Under the pieces are notes generated by a model. The model did not search any database, was not told where the DNA came from, and was given only the letters and a program-made list of their open reading frames with translations. 7,031 nucleotides of DNA from Pseudomonadota bacterium (GTDB lineage: Bacteria; Pseudomonadota; Gammaproteobacteria; Steroidobacterales; Steroidobacteraceae), in the NCBI GenBank assembly GCA_003242275.1, contig QGUX01000191.1, forward strand, positions 1-7,031, read 5' to 3'. The first letter of the stretch is position 1. Each line of letters begins with the position of its first letter. Positions 1-5,100 of the stretch are shown here, piece after piece. The translations under genes and the position numbers were made by a program.

Positions 1-466
1 CGCCAGGCGCGAGCCGGGGCGCAGCGAAGCCTCGTTTGCCGCGCAGTTCGAATCCGCCGAGCTGCTGACGCTGGGCCTGGTCTACGAGGAGGACCTGCGT
101 TTCGGCGGCGGCGCCTACAGTCCCATGCTGAAGAAGGTGGACCGCTTCACCACCAGGCCGCTGCCGGCCGCACTGCGCGAGCGCGAAGGTTATGCCAGGC
201 GGCTGCGCGCCATCGATGTGGAGGTCAAGCGCATCGTGGCGCGCCTGCAGGCGCGGGGCATGAGGTCTCCTTACCTGCGCACCTATGTCGTCGCCCGCAT
301 CAATCCCGTGCGCTTCCACAAGGTGAAGGCCGGCGACAGCAGGCCCGCGATGCCCATCGGGCAGACGCTGGTGCGCATGATGGCGGCCGCGAAGAAGTTC
401 GACCTGGACAAGGTGAATCCCGGTGACCTTGCCTTCGTGGCCGCCGGCGCGGAAGGGAGCGAATAG
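1..466 (+). CDS. C-terminal part of an unidentified protein, possibly ParB-like (5' end outside window)
   Basis: The reading frame is open from base 2 to the TAG at 464-466, giving 154 residues with no start inside it that must be used; the first ATG is at 125, but the frame continues unbroken upstream of it, so the gene most likely begins outside the window. The visible part is soluble, rich in Arg, Ala and Lys, with a probable helix around LREREGYARRLRAIDVEVKR, followed by a conserved-looking stretch SPYLRTYVVARINPVRF and a closing segment with KKFDLDKVNPGDLAF. No signal peptide or membrane segment is present in this part. From memory, similar C-terminal stretches occur in proteins annotated as ParB/partition-like in proteobacteria, but the ParB domain itself would lie off the left edge, so function is a guess. 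The coding call is firm; the family is not. A hairpin follows the stop directly. Confidence 0.72.
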   Translation, partial: ARREPGRSEASFAAQFESAELLTLGLVYEEDLRFGGGAYSPMLKKVDRFTTRPLPAALREREGYARRLRAIDVEVKRIVARLQARGMRSPYLRTYVVARINPVRFHKVKAGDSRPAMPIGQTLVRMMAAAKKFDLDKVNPGDLAFVAAGAEGSE

Positions 467-494
467 GTTCCGCAGAGGGATTTCGCTGCGGGGC
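467..494 (+). terminator. Hairpin right after the first gene, possible terminator
   Basis: GTTCCGCAG (467-475) can pair with CTGCGGGGC (486-494): nine pairs, two of them G-U, around a 10-nt loop. The stem begins one base after the TAG stop. There is no T-run after it, so it is not a canonical intrinsic terminator; it could stabilise the 3' end or assist termination. Confidence 0.35.
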
Positions 495-515
495 GGCACA
501 GTCCGGGCCGACGGG

Positions 516-547
516 GAGGGAGGAATGGGCTAGACTGCCCCTCCCTC
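516..547 (+). promoter_or_regulatory. Candidate slyD promoter (-10 TAGACT) inside an inverted repeat
   Basis: TAGACT at 531-536 is a plausible -10 hexamer, 33 nt ahead of the slyD ATG; no good -35 is visible at 17-nt spacing (about 508-513, CCGACG). The hexamer forms the loop of a stem: GGGC (527-530) with GCCC (537-540), then, after a 4-nt bulge, GAGGGAG (516-522) with CTCCCTC (541-547). A very similar motif, CTACAGT, sits ahead of the cytochrome gene. The promoter call is inference from position and the hexamer only. Confidence 0.35.
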
Positions 548-569
548 TTCTCGCCGCGCAGGCTCCCCC

Positions 570-1052
570 ATGAAAATCGCCCAGGACTCGGTCGTCTCCT
601 TCCACTACACCCTGAAAGATGCGGCCGGCGCCGTCATCGACCAGTCCGACGGCGAACCGCTGGCCTACCTCCACGGTTACGGCCAGATCGTGCCGGGCCT
701 GGAGCGGGAACTGACGGGCAAGTCCACGGGCGAGAAGCTCCACGTGCACGTGTTGCCCGCGGACGGCTACGGCGAGTACGACGCGGCCCGGGTGCTGAAG
801 GTGCCGCGCGAAGCCTTGAGCGCCATTCCCGACCTGCAGGAAGGCATGACGCTGACGGCGCGGACGCGCAGCGGCGGCCACCTCGAGGTGCTGGTCACGG
901 AGATCGGGCCGGAGGCCGTCACGGTGGATGGCAACCACCCCCTGGCCGGCAAGGACCTCTTCTTCGACGTCGAGATCGTGGCGGTGCGGGAGGCCAGCGA
1001 AGAAGAACTGGCGCACCAGCACGTGCACGGTCCGGGCGGGCACCACCACTGA
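570..1052 (+). CDS. slyD: SlyD, FKBP-type peptidyl-prolyl cis-trans isomerase and chaperone
   Basis: This 160-residue protein has the SlyD architecture. The FKBP domain is split: residues 1 to about 70 include FHYTLKDAAGAVIDQS and the active-site segment LHGYGQIVPGLE (35-46); the insert-in-flap chaperone domain covers about 75-130 and ends in VDGNHPLAG (119-127); the last FKBP strand follows (FFDVEIVAVREAS, 131-143). SlyD isomerises Xaa-Pro bonds, holds unfolded chains and, in enterobacteria, binds nickel for hydrogenase maturation; it is cytoplasmic. The tail here, HQHVHGPGGHHH (149-160), is His-rich but short and lacks the cysteines of the long E. coli tail, so metal binding is likely but of lower capacity. 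No hydrogenase genes are nearby, which favours the general folding role. The ATG at 570 matches the usual MKIAxxxVVSxxYTL start; no clear Shine-Dalgarno precedes it. It appears to be a single-gene unit. Confidence 0.96.
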   Translation: MKIAQDSVVSFHYTLKDAAGAVIDQSDGEPLAYLHGYGQIVPGLERELTGKSTGEKLHVHVLPADGYGEYDAARVLKVPREALSAIPDLQEGMTLTARTRSGGHLEVLVTEIGPEAVTVDGNHPLAGKDLFFDVEIVAVREASEEELAHQHVHGPGGHHH

Positions 1053-1095
1053 GACGTCCTGGGCGGAAGCCTTTCGTCCTCTTCCGCATCTCGCC

Positions 1096-1121
1096 GGATG
1101 GTTCCGTTGGTGGCGCCATCC
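1096..1121 (+). terminator. Weak inverted repeat downstream of slyD
   Basis: GGATGG (1096-1101) and CCATCC (1116-1121) are complementary around a 14-nt loop, 43 nt after the slyD stop. There is no T-run. It is the only terminator-like structure I see between slyD and the next gene, and it is a weak one. Confidence 0.2.
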
Positions 1122-1158
1122 CGAGGCAGTGCGGCCGAAATGCGAAGAATACCGGGGC

Positions 1159-1187
1159 TGTGGCCCGGGCCCCCATCCTGCTACAGT
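1159..1187 (+). promoter_or_regulatory. Candidate cytochrome c' promoter (-10 TACAGT)
   Basis: TACAGT (1182-1187), within GCTACAGT, resembles the GCTAGACT ahead of slyD and lies 52 nt before the cytochrome ATG. At 17-nt spacing the -35 would be TGTGGC (1159-1164), a poor match. The spacer holds the 10-bp palindrome GGCCCGGGCC (1162-1171), which could be an operator or chance in G+C-rich DNA. Confidence 0.35.
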
Positions 1188-1239
1188 CGGCGCAAGGATC
1201 CTGCGGTTTCACCCAATTACAACTTGAAGGGAGGCTCTC

Positions 1240-1731
1240 ATGAATCGTCTGATTCGTCTTGGCACCACCGCAGCGCTGGCGCTGGCTTCGACCCTGGCCA
1301 TGTCCCAGGGTGCTCCTTCGCCGGAGGCGCAGGCCAAGTCCGCCATCGAGACTCGCCAGGCGGTGTTCAAGCTGATCTCCAACCAGTTCGGCCCGATCAG
1401 CGGCCTGATGCGCAACCAGCAGGCTCCCTTCGATGCCGCGGTGGTGGCCCGCAATGCGGATCGCATCCAGGTGCTCGCCGGCATGATTCCCGAGCTGTTC
1501 GATCGCGACACGCGTGAGTTCAAGAACCTGACCACGGCCGCGCTCGACGGCATCTGGGAGAGCAAGGTGGACTTCAGCGGCAAGGCCGACGCTCTGGCCA
1601 AGGCCGCGGCCTCGCTGTCCGCGGCCGCCAAGGGCGGCGATCGCGCGGCCACGGTGGCTGCCGCCGGTGAGGTCGGCCGCGCCTGCGGCGCCTGCCACGA
1701 CGCCTTCCGCGCCAAGCCGCCGGGACGCTGA
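1240..1731 (+). CDS. Periplasmic class II cytochrome c (cytochrome c' family)
   Basis: The 163-residue product begins with a signal peptide (MNRLIRL, then a hydrophobic Ala/Leu stretch, with likely cleavage near residues 22-25 of AMSQGAPS), so it is exported. The single haem-attachment motif RACGACHDAFR lies at the extreme C-terminus: Cys149 and Cys152 bind haem covalently and His153 is the axial ligand. One CxxCH at the end of a four-helix-bundle-sized, Ala-rich mature chain is the hallmark of cytochrome c'. The helix-1 region ISNQFGPISGLMRNQ (44-58) corresponds to the haem-pocket helix that in c' and c-556 proteins carries the distal residue; I cannot tell whether Met57 is a ligand. Cytochromes c' bind NO or CO or act as electron carriers in the periplasm. 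AAGGGAGG (1227-1234), 5 nt before the ATG, is a strong ribosome site that fixes the start. No other redox gene adjoins it. Confidence 0.95.
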   Translation: MNRLIRLGTTAALALASTLAMSQGAPSPEAQAKSAIETRQAVFKLISNQFGPISGLMRNQQAPFDAAVVARNADRIQVLAGMIPELFDRDTREFKNLTTAALDGIWESKVDFSGKADALAKAAASLSAAAKGGDRAATVAAAGEVGRACGACHDAFRAKPPGR

Positions 1732-1737
1732 CCGTCT

Positions 1738-1755
1738 GGCGGGCCGCGGCCCGCC
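1738..1755 (+). terminator. 18-bp perfect palindrome after the cytochrome gene
   Basis: GGCGGGCCGCGGCCCGCC is a perfect 18-bp palindrome starting 6 nt after the TGA. As RNA it gives a 7-bp all-G/C stem (GGCGGGC/GCCCGCC) with a CGCG loop. It has no T-run, but its position in a convergent gap makes a terminator or 3'-end stabiliser the natural reading. Confidence 0.5.
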
Positions 1756-1762
1756 TGCCGCC

Positions 1763-1795
1763 ATGGCCGCGTGCCGGCGACGGCACGCGGTCCAT
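1763..1795. terminator. Long stem-loop with GCGA tetraloop in the convergent gap
   Basis: CCGCGTGCCG (1767-1776) and CGGCACGCGG (1781-1790) form a perfect 10-bp stem with loop GCGA (a GNRA tetraloop on the plus strand). Beyond a single bulged T at 1791, ATGG (1763-1766) pairs with CCAT (1792-1795), giving 14 pairs in all. It sits between two converging transcripts, so it could act on both strands as a bidirectional terminator or an mRNA end block. No poly-T follows on either strand. Confidence 0.5.
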
Positions 1796-1878
1796 GCTTC
1801 GCAGTCGTTACTTCCTCCAGGGAGAGCCGCCAGCGGCGCCCATTTGCCGCCTGGGCCCGGACGCTGGAACCCGGGCGG

Positions 1879-2658
1879 CTACCGCCACGGAATCCGGCTC
1901 GGATTGCCTTCCTGGTGCTGGTCCCACAGGTCCTGCGGGCAGATGTACTCGCCGACCTCGATGCCCGGCGCTTCCTTGAACACCATCCGGATCGTGACCG
2001 GTTGCTCGTACACCGGCGGATCATGGAAGGTGATCTGGTTGATGAGCTGCCGGCCGCCTCCTTCCACCGGTTCGATGGAAAGCCGTTCGACGACCCGGAG
2101 CTGCGGGCTGCTCGGATAACGGCCGCCTTCGCTGTCGGGAAGGATGTTGGTGGTCTCGATGACGAGCTGCGAGCCCTCCCAGCGTGCATACGACCGGCCC
2201 GTGCGGCTGGGCAGGTCCTCGCCGACCACCGGCGGCGATCCGAGGTCGATGCGCCGCACCTGCCCGAATACCTCCGTGAAGACGTAGACGCGCTTCTCCG
2301 TCTGCAGGATCTCGAAGGGATACTGCGTGATGGTGGTCAGCAGGTAGGGCAGGCGATAGGGCATGCACGAGGTGTAGTCATCGTCCCGCGTGAGGTCGAT
2401 CGGCGCCGTCTCCGCGTCCCACCGGGCGCGCTTGCCGAGCATGGCCTGGGTGTAGGGCCGCGGCTCGGGCCAGCGGCCGCGCGCCCGGGCATTGGGCAGC
2501 CCCACGCCGGGAAACGCGCGCCTGCCGGCGTCCGGCTCCTGGGAGGCGGTGGCCACCGGCAGCAGGCAGCCCGCCAGCACCGACACGGCCAGCGCCGCGG
2601 CAAGCAGCGCGAGGCCGGGGAGCGGTGCCCGCCGCAGGGGGCTCCTGTCGCCGCTCAT
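1879..2658 (-). CDS. Exported lipoprotein of unknown function, paralogue of the preceding gene (third gene of cassette)
   Basis: The product has 259 residues. A positively charged start (MSGDRSPLRR), a hydrophobic stretch (13-29) and the lipobox LAGC with Cys31 mark it as a lipoprotein; Leu at +2 predicts outer-membrane sorting. The mature part aligns along its whole length with the product of the gene just upstream: CMP (98-100), ITQYPFEILQTEKRV, VRRIDL (134-139), ARWEGSQLVIET (158-169), PQLRVVERLSIEP, FHDPPVYEQP (211-220). The only other cysteines are Cys98 and Cys240, and both have counterparts in the neighbour, suggesting a disulfide. I recognise the pattern from a large family of uncharacterised secreted proteins but know no function. 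The ATG overlaps the upstream TGA (ATGA at 2658-2655), and GGGGAGG (2670-2664), 5 nt before it, gives a strong ribosome site. The gene ends in TAG (1881-1879), facing the cytochrome gene. Confidence 0.88.
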   Translation of the reverse strand: MSGDRSPLRRAPLPGLALLAAALAVSVLAGCLLPVATASQEPDAGRRAFPGVGLPNARARGRWPEPRPYTQAMLGKRARWDAETAPIDLTRDDDYTSCMPYRLPYLLTTITQYPFEILQTEKRVYVFTEVFGQVRRIDLGSPPVVGEDLPSRTGRSYARWEGSQLVIETTNILPDSEGGRYPSSPQLRVVERLSIEPVEGGGRQLINQITFHDPPVYEQPVTIRMVFKEAPGIEVGEYICPQDLWDQHQEGNPSRIPWR

Positions 2659-3383
2659 CGTGACCTCCCCGAACGCGCTGCCTCGGCGTGTTCACGCAGG
2701 CGGTCGCGCCAGAGCTTGTCGATCCACTGCAGCTCCACGCAGGAGGGTTCCCCTGGCGTCAGATGCGGGGCCCACACGAAGCGGCGCCGGGTCTTCAGCG
2801 GCGCTTCGTAGGCCTGCGGGTCGTGCAGCTCGATCTCGTCGACGAGCACGCGCTGGCCCTGGTCATCGCGGGTGACGCTGAAGCGCTCGACGACCCGCAG
2901 TTGCGCGCTGTGCGTGAGCCCCTGGCCGGTGATGGGCGCATCCGGGCGCAGGCCGATGGTTTCCACCACCAGCGTCGCGCCCTCCCAGCGGCCGCGCGAG
3001 GTGCCGAACCAGGAAGGGTCCGGTTCGTCCGGCAGGGGATTATCCAGGTGGATGCGGCGCACTTCCGCGTTGGCGAGGTTGGGCTGCACCACGATCACCA
3101 CGCGTTGCGGCGTCTGCGCGATCTCGATCGGATACTCGGTCTGCAGCATGTTGCGCGGCGTGCCGAGCGGCATGCAGAACGTGGTCGGATCGTGCTCGGC
3201 CGGATCGAAGCGCGCCATGGCCTCGCGCGCCGCGGGCGTGAGTGGAAGCTCCGCCGGCCAGGCTTCCGCGCCCTGGGGATCCGGGATCCAGACGCCTGCC
3301 AGGTCCGGAATGCCTCCGGCCTGCTGCCGCCCGCAGCCGCCGGCGATGATCACCAGGCCCAGCGCCAGCGATGCAACCTTCAT
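2655..3383 (-). CDS. Exported lipoprotein of unknown function (second gene of cassette)
   Basis: The product has 242 residues. The N-terminus MKVASLALGLVIIAGGC is a short lipoprotein signal with Cys17; Ala at -3 makes the lipobox slightly weak. Residues 26-32 (PDLAGVW) carry the GVW motif usual at the start of this uncharacterised family, followed by FCMPLGTPRNML (69-80), PIEIAQTPQRVVIVV (85-99), VRRIHLDNPLPDEPDP (108-123), GRWEGATLVVET (131-142), LRVVERFS (162-169) and LHDPQAYEAP (186-195). Cys70 and Cys215 are the only other cysteines and match Cys98 and Cys240 of its paralogue. No catalytic motif is evident. A frame-open extension upstream to 3524 exists but lies inside the preceding gene; I chose the ATG at 3383 because it begins the signal peptide and overlaps the upstream stop (ATGA, 3383-3380). 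The weak ribosome site ahead of it suggests translation depends on coupling to the upstream gene. Confidence 0.88.
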   Translation of the reverse strand: MKVASLALGLVIIAGGCGRQQAGGIPDLAGVWIPDPQGAEAWPAELPLTPAAREAMARFDPAEHDPTTFCMPLGTPRNMLQTEYPIEIAQTPQRVVIVVQPNLANAEVRRIHLDNPLPDEPDPSWFGTSRGRWEGATLVVETIGLRPDAPITGQGLTHSAQLRVVERFSVTRDDQGQRVLVDEIELHDPQAYEAPLKTRRRFVWAPHLTPGEPSCVELQWIDKLWRDRLREHAEAARSGRSR

Positions 3384-3784
3384 CGCTCGATGACCCTGTC
3401 CTGGTTCCAGGTCCTGCCGTCCGCGAACACGATCGACCGCAGGTACAGGTACTGCGGATCCTTGCGATCCGGATTGCCCGTCACGGTCACCTTGTCGCCC
3501 ACCTTCAGGTCGCCTTCCTTCCATTCGTTGCGGACCATGACCACGCGGGCCAGCGTGAATACCTTGTACGGCTTCACCGCACCGGGCCGGTCGGCCACAT
3601 CCATGTCGAAGAAGGAGTGCGGATTGGTGAAGGCGAAGTAGGTCACGGTGCCCGTCACCGTGACGGTCTTGCCCATGTCGAAGTTGGCCGTGGAGTGGTG
3701 CGCGGGAGCGGGCAGGGGAAGCAGGATTGCGGCGAGGATGGCCCTGACCAGAATCACCCGGACATTGCGGACTGCTGGCGACAT
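3380..3784 (-). CDS. Small exported DUF6152-like protein (first gene of cassette)
   Basis: The product has 134 residues. A hydrophobic signal segment (about 8-24) ends in LPLPAPA, with likely cleavage after Ala28, so the mature protein would begin HHS. The mature part, HHSTANFD, then VTVTGTVTYFAFTNPHSFF (41-59) and GDKVTVTGNPDR (96-107), has the repeated G-T-V strands of a small beta-barrel and fits the DUF6152 family as I remember it; function is unknown. The adjacent mature N-terminal histidines are reminiscent of periplasmic copper proteins, but that is speculation. I chose the ATG at 3784 because it starts the signal peptide; GGGGGAG (3793-3787) precedes it by only 2 nt, so GTG at 3757 (Val10) is a fallback. 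The frame continues upstream to 3997, but that stretch lies in intergenic and acetyltransferase DNA and lacks protein character. Its TGA overlaps the next start. Confidence 0.85.
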   Translation of the reverse strand: MSPAVRNVRVILVRAILAAILLPLPAPAHHSTANFDMGKTVTVTGTVTYFAFTNPHSFFDMDVADRPGAVKPYKVFTLARVVMVRNEWKEGDLKVGDKVTVTGNPDRKDPQYLYLRSIVFADGRTWNQDRVIER

Positions 3785-3804
3785 CGCTCCCCCGTTGTTC
3801 TTCT

Positions 3805-3830
3805 CAAGGGTCAGGTTCCTTTTTACGGGA
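3805..3830. repeat. REP-like element (AAGGGTCAGGTTCCTTTTT), possibly RAYT-associated
   Basis: AAGGGTCAGGTTCCTTTTT occupies 3806-3824, an A/T-tract-flanked imperfect palindrome unlike the G+C-rich DNA around it. From memory it closely resembles short dispersed repeats of the form AAAAAGGGGTCAGG(T/A)ACC-TTTTT linked to REP-associated tyrosine transposases in gammaproteobacteria and others. Only one copy is in this window and no transposase is present, so this would be a solo relic. It sits in the leader or promoter region of the exported cassette. Confidence 0.4.
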
Positions 3831-3854
3831 AGCCGCCATCGTGGCGCAACCGGG
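3819..3854 (-). promoter_or_regulatory. Weak candidate promoter of the exported cassette
   Basis: Reading the minus strand, TTGCGC and TAAAAA lie 18 nt apart, with the TAAAAA formed by the T-run of the REP-like element (about 3820-3825 on plus). It ends roughly 35 nt ahead of the DUF6152-like start. Both hexamers are only partial matches. If real, the repeat donated the -10; otherwise the cassette is read through from the acetyltransferase gene 103 nt upstream. Confidence 0.25.
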
Positions 3855-3887
3855 GCGCTGGACCTGCCGTGCGGCGCAGCCGCGATG

Positions 3888-4193
3888 TCAGGCCAGCACG
3901 TCGCGGATCGAGGGATCCCTGGCGAACTGCGCGCTGGCATAGGGGCAGGTGGCCATGACCCGGGTGTGCGTCTCGCGCGCCCAGGCAACGAGCGCATCGA
4001 GCAGACGGCGTGCCACCCCCTGTCCCTTCAGGCTGTCGTCCACCTCGGTGTGGTCGATGATGACCAGCGCCTCGCCGGCGCGGCTGTAAGTCATCTGGGC
4101 CAGGCTCCTGCCGTCACGCAGGTAGAAGAACGCGCCGCGGTGGCCGACTTCCTTGTGCGCGATGCCCTCGACCGATGGCGTGTCACGGTCCAT
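3888..4193 (-). CDS. Small GNAT-family N-acetyltransferase (COG2388/YidJ-like)
   Basis: The product has 101 residues, the usual size of the minimal GNAT fold in this group. The acetyl-CoA pyrophosphate-binding loop is visible as VDDSLKGQGVARRLLDAL (51-68; K56-G57-Q58-G59), following the strand ALVIIDHTE (42-50), and the family's closing strand CPYASAQFARDP is at 83-94. The first part (AFFYLRDGRSLAQMTYSRAG) gives the antiparallel strands. Members presumably acetylate small molecules or proteins from acetyl-CoA in the cytoplasm; the substrate is unknown. The start at 4193 is supported by AGGA (4203-4200), 6 nt upstream, and by where similarity to the family begins; the frame is open far upstream (to 5228), but that is an artefact antisense to the DUF47 gene. 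It is divergent from the DUF47-pit operon and precedes the exported cassette in the same direction. Confidence 0.9.
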   Translation of the reverse strand: MDRDTPSVEGIAHKEVGHRGAFFYLRDGRSLAQMTYSRAGEALVIIDHTEVDDSLKGQGVARRLLDALVAWARETHTRVMATCPYASAQFARDPSIRDVLA

Positions 4194-4403
4194 GACACAT
4201 CCTACTGCAGTCGTCCCCTCGGCCGGCGTGTCGTCACCGGAGAGGCGCCGTGGCGGCACCGCACCGGCCCCCCTCACGTGCCCCGGGCCGGTCCGGCGGG
4301 CTCGCCAGGCCCGGCTGGAGCGGCCGGAAAAAGGACCGTAGCGCGGGCGAAGGCCCGCCAGGGGGCCGCGGGTGCCACGAATCCGCCCCCGCCGCCCCGA
4401 TGA
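4194..4403. other. Divergent intergenic region with G+C-rich inverted repeats
   Basis: This stretch lies between the acetyltransferase (reading left) and the DUF47 gene (reading right). I see no gene in it. Two inverted repeats stand out: CCGGGCC (4283-4289) with GGCCCGG (4308-4314) around an 18-nt loop, and GCGGGC (4343-4348) with GCCCGC (4353-4358) around a GAAG loop. Their role is unknown; they may be chance in such G+C-rich DNA. No match to a PhoB box (CTGTCAT direct repeats) is visible. Confidence 0.4.
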
Positions 4404-4412
4404 TGTAATAAT
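4404..4412 (+). promoter_or_regulatory. Extended -10 promoter for the DUF47-pit operon
   Basis: TGTAATAAT reads as an extended -10 element (TG, one base, then AATAAT, five of six matches to TATAAT) and is the only A/T-rich block in the divergent gap. No -35 is evident in the G+C run before it, as is typical for extended -10 promoters. It predicts a transcript starting near 4419-4421 and a leader of about 35 nt. Confidence 0.5.
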
Positions 4413-4422
4413 CCGCGCCGCC

Positions 4423-4439
4423 CGCGTCCCCGGGACGCG
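4423..4439. promoter_or_regulatory. Perfect palindrome near the predicted transcription start, possible operator
   Basis: CGCGTCCC-C-GGGACGCG has two perfect 8-bp arms around one base. It lies a few bases after the predicted start site and 15 nt before the DUF47 ATG, a position where a dimeric repressor could block transcription. As RNA it could form a 6-bp hairpin close to the ribosome site. It does not resemble a Pho box. Confidence 0.4.
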
Positions 4440-4454
4440 CCGTCGATACCGCAC

Positions 4455-5096
4455 ATGAACTTCATTGCCAAGCTGGCCCCGCGCGAGGGGCGGTTCTTCG
4501 ACCTCTTCAACCAGCATGCCAGCCTGATCGCCGAGGCCAGCGGCGTGCTCCACGACCTGCTGGCCCACTACGGCGATGCCGCCGGGCGCACCGCGCGCAT
4601 CGAGCGCATCAACGACCTGGAGCACCGCGCCGACAGCATCACCCACGAGACCGTCGCGCTGCTGCAGACGATGTTCGTGACGCCGCTCGATCGCGACGAC
4701 ATCCACCGGCTGATCTCCCGCATGGACGACGTGCTCGACCTCATGCAGGACGCCGCGGAGTCGCTGAACCTCTACGACGTGCACGTGGTCACGCCGCATG
4801 CCGTCGAGCTGGCAGCGCTGCTCAGGCACGGCTGCGAGCGCATGCAATCGGCCGTGGCGCTGCTGAACAACATGCGCAACTCCACCGAGGCGCTGAAGAT
4901 CTGCGCCGAGATCGACCAGATGGAATCGCAGGCCGACCGCGTCATGCGGGCCGCAATGTCGGTCCTCTTCCGCGAGGAGGGGGACATCCGGCAGGTGATC
5001 AAGCTCAAGGCCATCTACGAACTGCTGGAGGCGGCCACGGACAAATGCCAGGACGTCGCGAACAGCATCGAGAGCGTGATCCTGCAGAACGCCTGA
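4455..5096 (+). CDS. DUF47 (PhoU-like) protein, partner of the Pit phosphate transporter
   Basis: The product is a 213-residue, all-helical soluble protein without a signal peptide, the standard size for DUF47/PhoU_div proteins. Two related helical halves carry the conserved acidic metal-site motifs: NDLEHRADSITHE (53-65; Glu56, Asp60) with TPLDRDDIHRLISRMDDVLD (76-95), and QMESQADRVM (155-164; Glu157, Asp161) with IYELLEAATDKCQDVANSIE (187-206). In characterised bacteria, genes of this family sit beside pit and modulate Pit-type transport at the inner face of the membrane, in analogy with PhoU and the Pst system; in Sinorhizobium the orfA-pit pair is the model. It reads directly into pit with 4 nt between stop and start. 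The ATG at 4455 begins the usual MNFIAKLAPREGRFFDLF; no clear Shine-Dalgarno precedes it. Confidence 0.95.
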   Translation: MNFIAKLAPREGRFFDLFNQHASLIAEASGVLHDLLAHYGDAAGRTARIERINDLEHRADSITHETVALLQTMFVTPLDRDDIHRLISRMDDVLDLMQDAAESLNLYDVHVVTPHAVELAALLRHGCERMQSAVALLNNMRNSTEALKICAEIDQMESQADRVMRAAMSVLFREEGDIRQVIKLKAIYELLEAATDKCQDVANSIESVILQNA

Positions 5097-5100
5097 CCTG

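Noticed and set aside
919..2189. Two long minus-strand frames opposite slyD and the cytochrome gene
   Set aside because: They overlap a clear CxxCH cytochrome with a strong ribosome site and have Arg/Gly/Ala shadow composition.
1771..2811. 346-residue plus-strand open frame opposite the two lipoprotein genes
   Set aside because: It is the antisense image of genes with lipoboxes, mutual similarity and proper start/stop overlaps, and has no protein-like features of its own.
3834..3883. Small stems (CGCCA/TGGCG at 3834-3846 and GCGGC/GCCGC at 3871-3883) as an acetyltransferase terminator
   Set aside because: The stems are only 5 bp with 3-nt loops, have no T-run on the minus strand, and are expected by chance in such G+C-rich DNA.
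4199..4204. TAGGAT as a -10 that would make the acetyltransferase mRNA leaderless
   Set aside because: It coincides with the AGGA ribosome site, and no -35 is present at the right distance; the Shine-Dalgarno reading is simpler.
4194..4454. PhoB-binding site ahead of the DUF47-pit operon
   Set aside because: I looked for CTGTCAT-like direct repeats with 11-nt periodicity on both strands and found none.
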